Shown here piece after piece: positions 43,905 to 56,137 of a stretch of 64,000 nt of DNA (the stretch's first letter is position 1; each line of letters opens with the position of its first letter). Source of the DNA: Pseudomonas cuatrocienegasensis (GTDB lineage: Bacteria > Pseudomonadota > Gammaproteobacteria > Pseudomonadales > Pseudomonadaceae); the NCBI RefSeq assembly GCF_900110925.1, contig NZ_FOFP01000001.1, forward strand, positions 310,001-374,000. Reading direction: 5' to 3'. The notes under the pieces are model-generated. The model ran no database searches and was not told the DNA's origin. It saw only the letters and a program-made list of their open reading frames with translations. Made by a program: the position numbers and the translations under genes.

Positions 43905-45359
43905 ATGCATAGTCTGCGTAAGTGGCTGGCGGTGCCGCGCTCGTTGCTTGGGCGCATGTTGCTGCTGACTTTGCTGGTGGTGCTGTTGGCCCAGGGCTTG
44001 TCGAGTCTGATCTGGGTGTCGCAATTGCGCGCCAGCCAGATGGCGGGCCTGCTGACCAGCTCGCGCAGCCTGGCCCAGTCGATGGCCGCCAGCGTCAGCT
44101 ACTTTCGCTCGCTGCCTTTGGGCTATCGCCCGCTGGTGCTCGACCAGTTGCGCAATATGGGCGGCACGCGGTTTTTCGTGTCGCTCAACGACAAGCCCTT
44201 GGTCATGCAGGTGCTGCCGGAAACACCGCGCAAGCGCGCGGTGCTTGAGGCGGTCGATGCGACCCTGCGCGAGCGCCTGGGTAACCAGCTCGACCTCTCG
44301 GTGCAGTTCGTCAGCCCGGATGACCTGCGTATCTTCAACAGCGCGCTGAAGCTCGATGAGTTGCCGCGCTCCTGGGCGCATTACGCCCTGAGTCTGGAGC
44401 CGCTCAACCCGCCGGTGCTGGTCACACAAATCCAGATCGCCGAAGGTGAATGGCTGTACCTGGCCTCCTTGCTGCCCGAGCCCTATGTCGGCCTGGAACA
44501 GCAGGGCCTGCCGGCGCAGCAGCTGTGGTTCATCATCCTCACCAGCAGCTTTCTGCTGCTGTTTATCGGCATTCTGGTGCACTGGCAGAGCCGCCCGCTC
44601 AAGCGCCTGGCCCGGGCCGCGCGGGAAATGTCCCTGGGCAGTGAGGTCGAGCCGCTGGCCGAAGCCGGTGGCAGTGAAGTGGTGGAGGTGAGCCGCGCGT
44701 TCAACAATATGCGCGAGCGCATCGGCCGTTACCTCAAGGAGCGCAGCCAGCTGTTCAGCGCCATCTCCCATGACCTGCGCACGCCCATCACGCGCTTACG
44801 CCTGCGCGTCGAGCTGCTGGAGGACGAAGCTGTACAGGCCAAGTTCGGCCGCGATCTCGACGAGCTGGAGATGCTGGTCAAGGGCGCGCTGCAGTGCGTC
44901 AAGGACACCGACATCCACGAGAACATCGAGGCGGTGGACCTCAATCAACTGCTCAATTGCGTGATCGAGCCTTACCTGGCGCCCCAGGGCAATGGCCAGG
45001 TGACTTTGGCCGGCGAGGCGCTGGCCAGCTATGCGGGCAAACCTCTGGCGCTCAAGCGCTGCATCGGCAACCTGGTGGACAACGCGCTGAAATACGGCGA
45101 GCGCGCGCACCTGCATATCGAGGACGATGGCCAGGCCTTTGTCCTGCACGTTGACGATGAAGGGCCGGGGGTGCCCGAACAGCGCCTGGAGCAGGTGTTC
45201 GAGCCGCATTTTCGCCTGGCAGCGCAGCAGCAGGGCTACGGCCTGGGCTTGGGTATCGCGCGCAATATCGCCCACAGCCATGGCGGTGAGGTGACGCTGC
45301 GCAACCTGCGTGAAGGCGGGCTGCGGGTGACCCTGTGGTTGCCGCGGTTTGCCGAGTGA
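43905..45359 (+). CDS. gltS: GltS sensor histidine kinase
   Basis: The 484-residue membrane kinase has a signal-anchor helix (MLLLTLLVVLLAQGLSSLIW), a periplasmic domain to about residue 205, a second helix (LWFIILTSSFLLLFIGILV), HAMP, HisKA with His289 in SHDLRTPITRLRL, and HATPase (GLGLGIARNIAHSHGG). It should phosphorylate GltR. The start is uncertain: ATG 43905 (MHSLRKWLAV) gives a normal N-terminus, while the frame opens at 43824 within the repeat; neither has a strong ribosome site. Confidence 0.9.
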   Translation: MHSLRKWLAVPRSLLGRMLLLTLLVVLLAQGLSSLIWVSQLRASQMAGLLTSSRSLAQSMAASVSYFRSLPLGYRPLVLDQLRNMGGTRFFVSLNDKPLVMQVLPETPRKRAVLEAVDATLRERLGNQLDLSVQFVSPDDLRIFNSALKLDELPRSWAHYALSLEPLNPPVLVTQIQIAEGEWLYLASLLPEPYVGLEQQGLPAQQLWFIILTSSFLLLFIGILVHWQSRPLKRLARAAREMSLGSEVEPLAEAGGSEVVEVSRAFNNMRERIGRYLKERSQLFSAISHDLRTPITRLRLRVELLEDEAVQAKFGRDLDELEMLVKGALQCVKDTDIHENIEAVDLNQLLNCVIEPYLAPQGNGQVTLAGEALASYAGKPLALKRCIGNLVDNALKYGERAHLHIEDDGQAFVLHVDDEGPGVPEQRLEQVFEPHFRLAAQQQGYGLGLGIARNIAHSHGGEVTLRNLREGGLRVTLWLPRFAE

Positions 45360-45488
45360 AGGCTCGTATTCATGCGCGCTGCGCTTATGTAACCAGCCTG
45401 TGACCTTTGCGCATCCCTTCGTTACCCGGCGCTGGCGTATCCCTGTTTAGACTCGATTCCAGAGCAAGCACTCGACTTGCCCGCGAAT

Positions 45489-45496
45489 AACAACAA
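45489..45496 (+). promoter_or_regulatory. Hfq/Crc-type motif AACAACAA before gtsA
   Basis: An extended A-rich run (AATAACAACAAGAAAGGA) precedes the gtsA ribosome site. Glucose transport genes are established Crc targets in P. putida, so this is a likely functional site. Confidence 0.6.
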
Positions 45497-45510
45497 GAAA
45501 GGACCCACAG

Positions 45511-46764
45511 ATGAACGCGATCACTCGCCTGGCCACTGCTGTTTCCCTGGCTTCACTGCTGCCGCTGGCTGCCCACGCCGGCGAAGTTGAAGTCCTGCAC
45601 TGGTGGACCTCCGGCGGCGAAAAACGCGCCGCCGATACCCTGCAAAAACTCGTCGAAGAAAAAGGCCATACCTGGAAAGACTTCGCCGTCGCCGGTGGCG
45701 GTGGTGAGGCGGCCATGACCGTGCTCAAGACCCGCGCCGTATCCGGTAACCCGCCCGCTGCCGCGCAGATCAAGGGGCCGGATATTCAGGAGTGGGGCGA
45801 GCTGGGCCTGCTGACCGATCTCAATGAGGTCGCCACCGAGCAGAAGTGGGACAGCCTGCTGCCCAAGCAGGTGGCCGACGTGATGAAGTACGACGGAGAC
45901 TACGTCGCGGTGCCGATCAACGTGCACCGGGTCAATTGGCTGTGGATCAACCCAGAAGTATTTGCCAAAGCCGGGGCCACGCCGCCGACCACCCTCGAGG
46001 AGTTTTTCGCCGCCGCCGACAAGCTGAAAGCCGCCGGCTTTATCGCCATCGCCCATGGCGGTCAGCCTTGGCAGGACGGCACCGTGTTCGAGGACCTGGC
46101 GTTCAGCATTCTGGGCGCCGACGGCTACCGCAAGGCGTTTGTCGAGCAGGACAAGGCGACCCTGACCGGGGCCAAGATGACCGAAGTCTTTGCGGCTTTG
46201 CAGAAAGTGCGCGGCTATATCGACGCCGATGCCGCCGGGCGCGACTGGAACACCGCTGCCGGGCTGGTGATCAACGGCAAGGCCGGTATGCAGATCATGG
46301 GCGACTGGGCCAAGAGCGAATGGACCGCCGCCGGCAAGGTCGCCGGGCAGGACTACCAGTGCCTGCCGTTCCCCGGCAGCCAGGGCAGCTTTGCCTACAA
46401 CATCGACTCCCTGGCGATGTTCAAGTTGAGCAATGCCGATAACCGCAAGGCCCAGGAAGACCTGGCGCGGACCATCATGGAGCCGGAATTCCAGCAGTTC
46501 TTCAATCAGAACAAGGGCTCCATTCCGGTCCGCCTGGACCAGGATATGAGCACCTTCGACGCCTGCGCCCAGGCCTCGATGAAGGACTTCAAGGAAGCGG
46601 CCGCCAGCGGTGGCCTGCAACCGAGCCTGGCCCACGGCATGGCCGCCTCCAGCTACGTGCAGGGTGCGGTGTTCGACGTGGTCACCAACTTCTTCAACGA
46701 CCCCAAGGCCGACCCGGCCCGCGCCGCCCAGCAACTGGCCGCCGCGATCGAAGCCGTGCAATAA
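45511..46764 (+). CDS. gtsA: Glucose ABC transporter periplasmic binding protein GtsA
   Basis: The 417-residue protein has a signal peptide ([16 protein letters not shown], cut before GEVEVLHWW) and the family 1 sugar-binding fold ([42 protein letters not shown]). In Pseudomonas this binding protein captures glucose in the periplasm for the GtsBCD importer (GltB-GltFGK in P. aeruginosa). An A-rich Hfq/Crc motif and AAAGGA precede the ATG. Three consecutive hairpins follow the stop, which may protect this message so that binding protein is made in excess over the permease. Confidence 0.94.
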   Translation: MNAITRLATAVSLASLLPLAAHAGEVEVLHWWTSGGEKRAADTLQKLVEEKGHTWKDFAVAGGGGEAAMTVLKTRAVSGNPPAAAQIKGPDIQEWGELGLLTDLNEVATEQKWDSLLPKQVADVMKYDGDYVAVPINVHRVNWLWINPEVFAKAGATPPTTLEEFFAAADKLKAAGFIAIAHGGQPWQDGTVFEDLAFSILGADGYRKAFVEQDKATLTGAKMTEVFAALQKVRGYIDADAAGRDWNTAAGLVINGKAGMQIMGDWAKSEWTAAGKVAGQDYQCLPFPGSQGSFAYNIDSLAMFKLSNADNRKAQEDLARTIMEPEFQQFFNQNKGSIPVRLDQDMSTFDACAQASMKDFKEAAASGGLQPSLAHGMAASSYVQGAVFDVVTNFFNDPKADPARAAQQLAAAIEAVQ

Positions 46765-46770
46765 GCCCCC

Positions 46771-46859
46771 GGGCCGTTTAGCGGCCCACAGCCGAACGTC
46801 GCTTGCCGGTGCAGCCCCAGGGCTGCACCTGGGATGCGTTCGTGCCGGTTTTACCGGCA
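46771..46859 (+). other. Three consecutive hairpins between gtsA and gtsB
   Basis: GGGCCG/CGGCCC (46771-46776, 46782-46787), GGTGCAGCCC/GGGCTGCACC (46808-46817, 46820-46829) and TGCCGGT/ACCGGCA (46843-46849, 46853-46859) follow one another. No U-tract is present. Such intercistronic stem-loops after binding-protein genes commonly stabilise the upstream message or attenuate read-through (compare malE-malF). Confidence 0.7.
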
Positions 46860-46886
46860 GAGACGGACCACGCAACGGAGTTACCC

Positions 46887-47795
46887 ATGAGTGCAATTGC
46901 CGTATTGAGTAAAGCCTCACCGCTCGATGCCTTGCAGCGCTGGCTGCCCAAGCTGGTGTTGGCGCCGAGCATGCTGATCGTGCTGGTCGGCTTCTATGGC
47001 TATATCGCCTGGACCTTCGTGCTGTCGTTCACCAGCTCGCGCTTTATGCCGAACTACTCCTGGGTCGGCCTGCAGCAATACGCGCGCCTGCTGGACAACG
47101 ACCGCTGGTGGGTGGCGAGCAAGAACCTGATGGTCTTCGGCGGTCTGTTTATCGGCATCAGCCTGCTGGTCGGCGTGTTGCTGGCAGTGCTGCTTGATCA
47201 GCGCATTCGCCGCGAAGGCTTTATCCGCACGATCTTTCTGTACCCCATGGCGCTGTCGATGATCGTCACCGGTACGGCCTGGAAATGGCTGCTCAATCCG
47301 GGGCTGGGCATCGACAAGATGCTCCGCGACTGGGGTTGGGAAGGCTTTCGCTTCGACTGGCTGGTGGACCCCGAGCGGGTCATCTACTGCCTGGTCATCG
47401 CCGCCGTCTGGCAAGCCTCGGGCTTTGTCATGGCGCTGTTTCTCGCCGGCTTGCGTGGGGTCGATTCCTCGATCATCCGCGCTGCCCAGGTCGACGGGGC
47501 GAGCCTGCCGAATATTTATCTGCGGATCATCCTGCCGAGCCTGGGGCCGGTGTTCTTCAGTGCCCTGATGATCCTTGCGCACATCGCCATCAAGAGCTTC
47601 GACCTGGTCGCCTCGATGACCGCCGGTGGCCCCGGCTACGCCTCGGACCTGCCGGCGATGTTCATGTATGCCCACACCTTTACCCGCGGCCAGATGGGCC
47701 TGGGCGCGGCCAGCGCGATCCTTATGCTCGGCGCTGTGCTGGCGATTCTGGTGCCGTATCTGTACTCCGAACTGCGAGGTAAGCGTCATGCCTAA
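46887..47795 (+). CDS. gtsB: Glucose ABC transporter permease GtsB
   Basis: The 302-residue MalF-type permease has six transmembrane segments and the EAA-loop motif AAQVDGASLPNIYLRIILPSL that contacts the ATPase. ATG 46887 (MSAIAVLSKAS) follows GGAG at good spacing; the frame opens at 46803 inside the hairpin region. The end overlaps gtsC by 8 bases. Confidence 0.93.
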   Translation: MSAIAVLSKASPLDALQRWLPKLVLAPSMLIVLVGFYGYIAWTFVLSFTSSRFMPNYSWVGLQQYARLLDNDRWWVASKNLMVFGGLFIGISLLVGVLLAVLLDQRIRREGFIRTIFLYPMALSMIVTGTAWKWLLNPGLGIDKMLRDWGWEGFRFDWLVDPERVIYCLVIAAVWQASGFVMALFLAGLRGVDSSIIRAAQVDGASLPNIYLRIILPSLGPVFFSALMILAHIAIKSFDLVASMTAGGPGYASDLPAMFMYAHTFTRGQMGLGAASAILMLGAVLAILVPYLYSELRGKRHA

Positions 47796-48621
47796 GCGCG
47801 CGTTGAGCCTGAGCCGCGTGGCGATTTACGCCACCTTGCTGGCAGCCTGTGCGGTGTACCTGATCCCGCTGCTGATCATGTTGCTGACCAGCTTCAAGAC
47901 CCCGGACGACATCCGCACCGGTAACCTGCTGTCGTGGCCGGAGCTGTTTACCGCGATTGGCTGGATCAAGGCCTGGGACAGCGTTGGCGGTTACTTCTGG
48001 AACTCGGTGAAGATCACCATTCCGGCGGTGCTGATCTCCACGCTGCTCGGCGCGCTGAACGGTTACGTGCTGGCCATGTGGCGCTTTCGTGGCTCGCAGC
48101 TGTTCTTCGGTCTGTTGTTGTTCGGCTGCTTTCTGCCGTTTCAGGTGGTGCTGCTGCCGGCATCCTTCACCCTCGGCCAGCTTGGCCTGGCCAATACCAC
48201 CAGCGGTTTGGTGCTGGTGCATGTGGTGTACGGCCTGGCCTTTACCACGCTGTTTTTCCGTAACTACTACGTGAGCATTCCCGAGGCGTTGGTGAGCGCT
48301 GCGCGCCTGGATGGCGCCGGCTTTTTCACCATCTTCGGGCGGATTCTGCTGCCCATGTCGGTACCGATCATCATGGTCTGCCTGATCTGGCAGTTCACCC
48401 AGATCTGGAACGACTTCCTCTTCGGTGTGGTGTTCGCCAGTGGCGACACCCAGCCGATCACCGTGGCGCTGAACAACCTGGTCAACACCAGCACCGGGGC
48501 CAAGGAATACAACGTTGATATGGCCGCGGCGATGATCGCCGGGCTGCCCACCCTGCTGGTGTACATCCTGGCCGGCAAATATTTCCTGCGCGGCCTCACG
48601 GCCGGCGCCGTCAAAGGTTGA
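47788..48621 (+). CDS. gtsC: Glucose ABC transporter permease GtsC
   Basis: The 277-residue MalG-type permease has six transmembrane segments and the EAA loop SAARLDGAGFFTIFGRILLPM. ATG 47788 lies inside the 3' end of gtsB (ATGCCTAA), so translation is coupled, and GAGG sits in the gtsB frame upstream. It pairs with GtsB to form the membrane channel. Confidence 0.93.
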   Translation: MPKRALSLSRVAIYATLLAACAVYLIPLLIMLLTSFKTPDDIRTGNLLSWPELFTAIGWIKAWDSVGGYFWNSVKITIPAVLISTLLGALNGYVLAMWRFRGSQLFFGLLLFGCFLPFQVVLLPASFTLGQLGLANTTSGLVLVHVVYGLAFTTLFFRNYYVSIPEALVSAARLDGAGFFTIFGRILLPMSVPIIMVCLIWQFTQIWNDFLFGVVFASGDTQPITVALNNLVNTSTGAKEYNVDMAAAMIAGLPTLLVYILAGKYFLRGLTAGAVKG

Positions 48622-48631
48622 GGTAATTACC

Positions 48632-51128
<2,497 letters not shown>

Positions 51129-51168
51129 CGCCTGCGCGGTGACCGCTACCTAACGCCGGGTAGCGGTT

Positions 51169-52038
51169 TCAGTTGGGTTCTTCGTCAGCCGGATAGCGGC
51201 TGGCGACCAGGCTTTCCTTGATCTTGCGCAGGTGTGGCTGGAAATCCACGCCGCGGCGCAGGGTTACGCCGGTGGCCAGCACATCGAGTACGGTGAGCTG
51301 GATGATGCGAGAGGTCATCGGCATATAGATGTCGGTGTCTTCGGGCAGTGGAATGTTCAGGCTCAGGGTGCTGACTTGCGCCAGCGGCGAATCTTCGGCG
51401 GTCAGACCGAGTACTGAGGCGCCGTTCTGTCGGGCCATGCGCGCTACATCCACCAACTCGCGGGTGCGGCCGGTGTAGGAGATGATCACGAACAGGTCGC
51501 CGGTATGGGCCACCGAGGCGATCATGCGCTGCATCAGCACATCGGCGTGGGCGGAAACCGCCAGGTTGAAACGGAAGAACTTGTGCTGGGCGTCCAGGGC
51601 CACTGGGGCCGAGGCGCCCAGGCCGAAGAAGTGGATCTGCCGGGCCTGGATCAGCAGGTCGACGGCGCGGCTGATCAGCTGCGGATCGAGAGCCTGGCAA
51701 GCACTGTCAAGCGAGGCAATGGCACTGCCGAAGATCTTGCGGGTGTAAGCCTCGGGGCCATCGTCGGCCTCGACGGCGCGGCTGACATAGGCAGCGCCGC
51801 TGGCCAGGCTTTGTGCCAGTTGCATCTTCAGCTCCGGATAACCGGTTACGCCGAAGGAGCGGCAGAAACGGTTGACCGTTGGCTCGCTGACCAGCGCGGC
51901 CTGGGCCAGGGCGGCAATGCTCAGGCGGGTGGCTTGCTGCGGGTTGCGCAGGATCACCTCGGCCACTTTGCGCTCGGCCTTGTTCAGGCTGTCGAGACGG
52001 CCCTGGATCTGCTCCAGCAGATTGCGCACTCGATCCAT
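51169..52038 (-). CDS. hexR: HexR, RpiR-family repressor of hexose catabolism
   Basis: The 289-residue regulator has an N-terminal RpiR HTH ([24 protein letters not shown]) and a C-terminal SIS sugar-phosphate-binding domain ([35 protein letters not shown]). In P. putida HexR represses zwf-pgl-eda, edd-glk and gap, and is released by 2-keto-3-deoxy-6-phosphogluconate. Its divergent position from zwf and the three TTGT-N7-ACAA sites here fit exactly. It converges with the porin gene. Confidence 0.96.
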   Translation of the reverse strand: MDRVRNLLEQIQGRLDSLNKAERKVAEVILRNPQQATRLSIAALAQAALVSEPTVNRFCRSFGVTGYPELKMQLAQSLASGAAYVSRAVEADDGPEAYTRKIFGSAIASLDSACQALDPQLISRAVDLLIQARQIHFFGLGASAPVALDAQHKFFRFNLAVSAHADVLMQRMIASVAHTGDLFVIISYTGRTRELVDVARMARQNGASVLGLTAEDSPLAQVSTLSLNIPLPEDTDIYMPMTSRIIQLTVLDVLATGVTLRRGVDFQPHLRKIKESLVASRYPADEEPN

Positions 52039-52127
52039 GGGGATTCCTTGAGAGGGTAAATAAAGGCCGGCCTATCGTACTGAGGGACCCGGTTGTCGAC
52101 CACTGGAATATGGGATGTATGAATATG

Positions 52128-52142
52128 TTGTTTTAATTACAA
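52128..52142. promoter_or_regulatory. HexR operator between hexR and zwf
   Basis: TTGTTTTAATTACAA fits TTGT-N7-ACAA. It lies 67 bases before the zwf ATG and 89 bases from the hexR start, placed to repress zwf and perhaps hexR itself. Confidence 0.85.
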
Positions 52143-52160
52143 CATATAGCCTTGATTAAT

Positions 52161-52174
52161 CCGGGTTAACCCGG
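52161..52174. promoter_or_regulatory. Perfect 14-bp palindrome CCGGGTTAACCCGG before zwf
   Basis: This palindrome starts 18 bases after the HexR site and ends 35 bases before the zwf ATG. It has no gene-end context, so it is more likely an operator or a short leader hairpin than a terminator. No regulator is known to me for it. Confidence 0.45.
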
Positions 52175-52209
52175 TATTTCTAACGCAACTTGATAAAAGA
52201 ACGTACATC

Positions 52210-53665
<1,456 letters not shown>

Positions 53666-53679
<14 letters not shown>

Positions 53680-54379
53680 ACTGGATTTACCCGTAGGGGT
53701 GTTGGCGCGCAGCCTGGATAACCCCTCCCATCTGGCTGATGCCCTGGCGCAGCGGGTGGCTGAGGCCTTGCGTGCCGCGCTCGACAGCCATGGCCAGGCG
53801 ACCCTGGTGGTGTCGGGCGGACGCAGTCCGATTGCCTTCTTCGCCGCGCTGGCGCAGCAGCAACTGGCCTGGTCCCAGGTCACCGTAAGCCTGGCCGATG
53901 AGCGCTGGGTGCCGCTGGGCCATGCCGACAGCAATGAAAGCCTGGTGCGTGCCCATCTGTTACAGGGCCGCGCTGCCGAAGCGCGTTTCGTTGGCCTGTA
54001 TCAGGCTGACGCCAGCCTTGAGGGCGCTGCGCAAAAAGCCGAGGCCGCACTCGCTGCGTTGCCAGCGATTGATGTGCTGGTGCTGGGCATGGGTGATGAC
54101 GGTCATACCGCCTCGCTGTTTCCCGGTAACCCCTTGTTGGCTGATGCCCTGTCACAGAAATGTTCGCGCAGTTGCCTGCCCATGCAAGCGCCCAGCCTGC
54201 CGCACCAGCGCCTTAGCCTGACGCTGCCGCGTTTGGCGGCTGCGCGTACCCAACTGCTGGCGATCCAGGGACCGGGCAAGCTCGCGACTCTGACCCAGGC
54301 CCTGGCTGGCGACGACCCGCTACAACTTCCGATTCGTGCGTTCCTCCACGCGCCCCTTGAGATCTACTGGTGCCCTTGA
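53666..54379 (+). CDS. pgl: 6-Phosphogluconolactonase
   Basis: The 237-residue enzyme hydrolyses 6-phosphogluconolactone. It has the DevB/SOL-type motifs [34 protein letters not shown] and [15 protein letters not shown]. The frame opens at 53648, but ATG 53666 ([11 protein letters not shown]) inside the zwf 3' end gives the usual N-terminus with AAAGG upstream. It is translationally coupled to zwf by the 14-base overlap. Confidence 0.95.
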
Positions 54380-54398
54380 TGGCCCGAAGGACCCTTGC

Positions 54399-55073
54399 AT
54401 GACACGCCAAACGTCTGTTCCCGCCGTCCCGATGGACGCGAAAATCGCCCAGCTCGACAGCCTTTGCGCGCGGGCGCGGATCATGCCGGTGATCACCATT
54501 GCCCATGAGGACCACATTCTGCCGCTGGCCGATGCTCTGGCGGCCGGTGGCCTGCAGGTGCTGGAAATTACCTTGCGCTCGCCCCATGGGCTGACCGCGA
54601 TTCGTCGCTTGCGCGAGCTGCGCCCGGAGCTGTGTGTCGGTGCCGGCACCGTGCTCGATCAGGCTTCCTGGGAGGCTGCAGAGGCCGCCGGTGCGCAGTT
54701 CATCGTCACTCCAGGCTCGACTGCCGCACTGCTGGAGTCGGCGCTGCACAGTCCGATTCCGTTGCTGCCCGGTGTCAGCAGTGCCTCGGACATCATGCTC
54801 GGTTACGCCCTGGGCTACCGGCGCTTCAAGCTGTTTCCCGCCGAGGTAAGCGGCGGGGTTGCGGCGCTCAAGGCACTCGGCGGGCCTTTTGGTGGGGTGC
54901 GCTTCTGCCCAACGGGCGGAATCAGCCCGGATAACCTGGTGCGTTACATGGATCAGCCCAACGTCATGTGTGTAGGCGGGACCTGGATGTTCGACAGCCA
55001 GTGGATCAAGGCCGGCGACTGGGCGCGCATCGAGCAAGCCAGCCGCGAGGCGCTGCAACTGCTCGCGCCCTGA
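54399..55073 (+). CDS. eda: KDPG aldolase (2-keto-3-deoxy-6-phosphogluconate aldolase)
   Basis: The 224-residue aldolase cleaves KDPG to pyruvate and glyceraldehyde-3-phosphate. Schiff-base Lys144 lies in RRFKLFPAEV, Glu56 in LEITLRSPHG, and FCPTGGIS is the phosphate-binding segment. ATG 54399 follows AAGGA, 19 bases after the pgl stop; the frame is open from 54336. It closes the zwf-pgl-eda operon, and a strong terminator lies 135 bases downstream. Confidence 0.97.
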   Translation: MTRQTSVPAVPMDAKIAQLDSLCARARIMPVITIAHEDHILPLADALAAGGLQVLEITLRSPHGLTAIRRLRELRPELCVGAGTVLDQASWEAAEAAGAQFIVTPGSTAALLESALHSPIPLLPGVSSASDIMLGYALGYRRFKLFPAEVSGGVAALKALGGPFGGVRFCPTGGISPDNLVRYMDQPNVMCVGGTWMFDSQWIKAGDWARIEQASREALQLLAP

Positions 55074-55154
55074 AGGTCGCTTCGCAGCGTTGGTGCGCAC
55101 AGCGCACCCTACGGCGCCAGGCTTCACCGTTAAATACTTGTCAGAGAGCTCAAA

Positions 55155-55207
55155 AGCTTCGCGCCGGGGCGACGCTCCCACGGGAGTGGGGTTTCGCCTG
55201 CAACAGA
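55155..55207. repeat. Extragenic repeat after eda
   Basis: AAGCTTCGCGCCGGGGCGACG, CTCCCACGGGAG and, after 14 bases, CTGCAACAG match the repeat at 15307-15359 almost base for base. It immediately precedes the eda terminator. A palindrome GGTGCGC/GCGCACC at about 55092-55108 also recurs near 15263. Confidence 0.75.
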
Positions 55208-55254
55208 CCCAAGAAAAAGCCCTGCCGTGAAAGCGCCAGGGCCTTTTTCTTGGG
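55208..55254 (+). terminator. Strong rho-independent terminator of zwf-pgl-eda
   Basis: CCCAAGAAAAAGCCCTG (55208-55224) pairs with CAGGGCCTTTTTCTTGGG (55237-55254), 17 bp with one bulged base, around a 12-base loop. The A-tract and T-tract make it potentially bidirectional. Confidence 0.9.
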
Positions 55255-55424
55255 CGCTAAATAGTCTGCACTTTTGCCTGTGCTAGCCAGTCCACCAAGA
55301 GTCGGGTCGGGCGCTGTCCACAGAGCAGCGTGTCCGGCTTCGCGGCTGAGAGGTCTTGGCTGCGGTGATCCTGTGTCTGGCCTGCTGTTTGGGTTCAAAC
55401 ACGATCTTTTGCAAGGAGATTCAC

Positions 55425-55583
55425 ATGAGCGTTGGAACCATACTGCTGATCGTACTGATCCTACTGCTGATCGGTGTTATTCCTGCCTGGCCGCACAGCC
55501 GAAGCTGGGGCTATGGTCCAAGTGGCGGGCTGGGTGCAGTGCTGGTGATCGTGCTGGTACTGCTTGTGCTCGGCGTGGTGTAG
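55425..55583 (+). CDS. DUF3309 small membrane protein
   Basis: The 52-residue protein starts at ATG 55425 after AAGGAG. It has two hydrophobic helices (TILLIVLILLLIGVIPAW and LGAVLVIVLVLLVLGVV) flanking SRSWGYGPSGG, the pattern of the DUF3309 family, common in proteobacteria and of unknown function. An in-frame upstream ATG at 55356 lacks a ribosome site. It is isolated between the eda terminator and the convergent signalling cassette. Confidence 0.85.
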   Translation: MSVGTILLIVLILLLIGVIPAWPHSRSWGYGPSGGLGAVLVIVLVLLVLGVV

Positions 55584-55735
55584 ACGGCCGTTACATCGCC
55601 CAAGGCGAACTGACCCCTGAGGTCGGTTCGCCGGGGTTAGGCCTACCGCTGGTAACGCTGGTGAGAGTGGTGGTGGGCGAAATACGGGGAAAGAACAGCT
55701 GCACTCAAACCTGGCTGTAGCACAGGCGCGGGGCG

Positions 55736-56113
55736 TTAGAGCGCTCCTTTGTGCCCGGGGCCGATCAGCTCGCGCACCTTATCGATGATCTCGTTGATGT
55801 CGAACGGCTTGTCGAAGACAGCGGCGAACAGCTCGGGGCTGGCGCGGCCGACACTGCCTTGGGCGCCACTCATCAGGATGATCGGCAGCGCCTGAGGCGA
55901 CTGGCGTGAGCGAATCGCCTGGGCGAACTCCAGGCCATCCATCAGTGGCATCATGAAATCGGTAATCACCAGCTCCGGCCGCTCCCGGTCGAGCACCTCG
56001 AGACCTTTGCGGCCATTACCCGCCTTGACCACCATGTAGCCTTCGTCTTCCAGCGCGTAGCCGAGAATATCTGCAATCAGATACTCATCATCCACAACCA
56101 GGATAGTCGTCAT
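55736..56113 (-). CDS. Stand-alone response-regulator receiver
   Basis: The 125-residue CheY-like protein has acidic Asp8/Asp9, phospho-acceptor Asp52 (VITDFMMPLMDG) and Lys102 (VFDKPFD), with no output domain. It lies 24 bases downstream of the KaiC-like gene on the same strand and presumably receives phosphate from the PAS kinase at the head of the cassette. Its binding partner may be the KaiC-like ATPase itself; this is inference. Confidence 0.88.
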   Translation of the reverse strand: MTTILVVDDEYLIADILGYALEDEGYMVVKAGNGRKGLEVLDRERPELVITDFMMPLMDGLEFAQAIRSRQSPQALPIILMSGAQGSVGRASPELFAAVFDKPFDINEIIDKVRELIGPGHKGAL

Positions 56114-56137
56114 GCGAACTCGACCCGCTGGCTGCGA

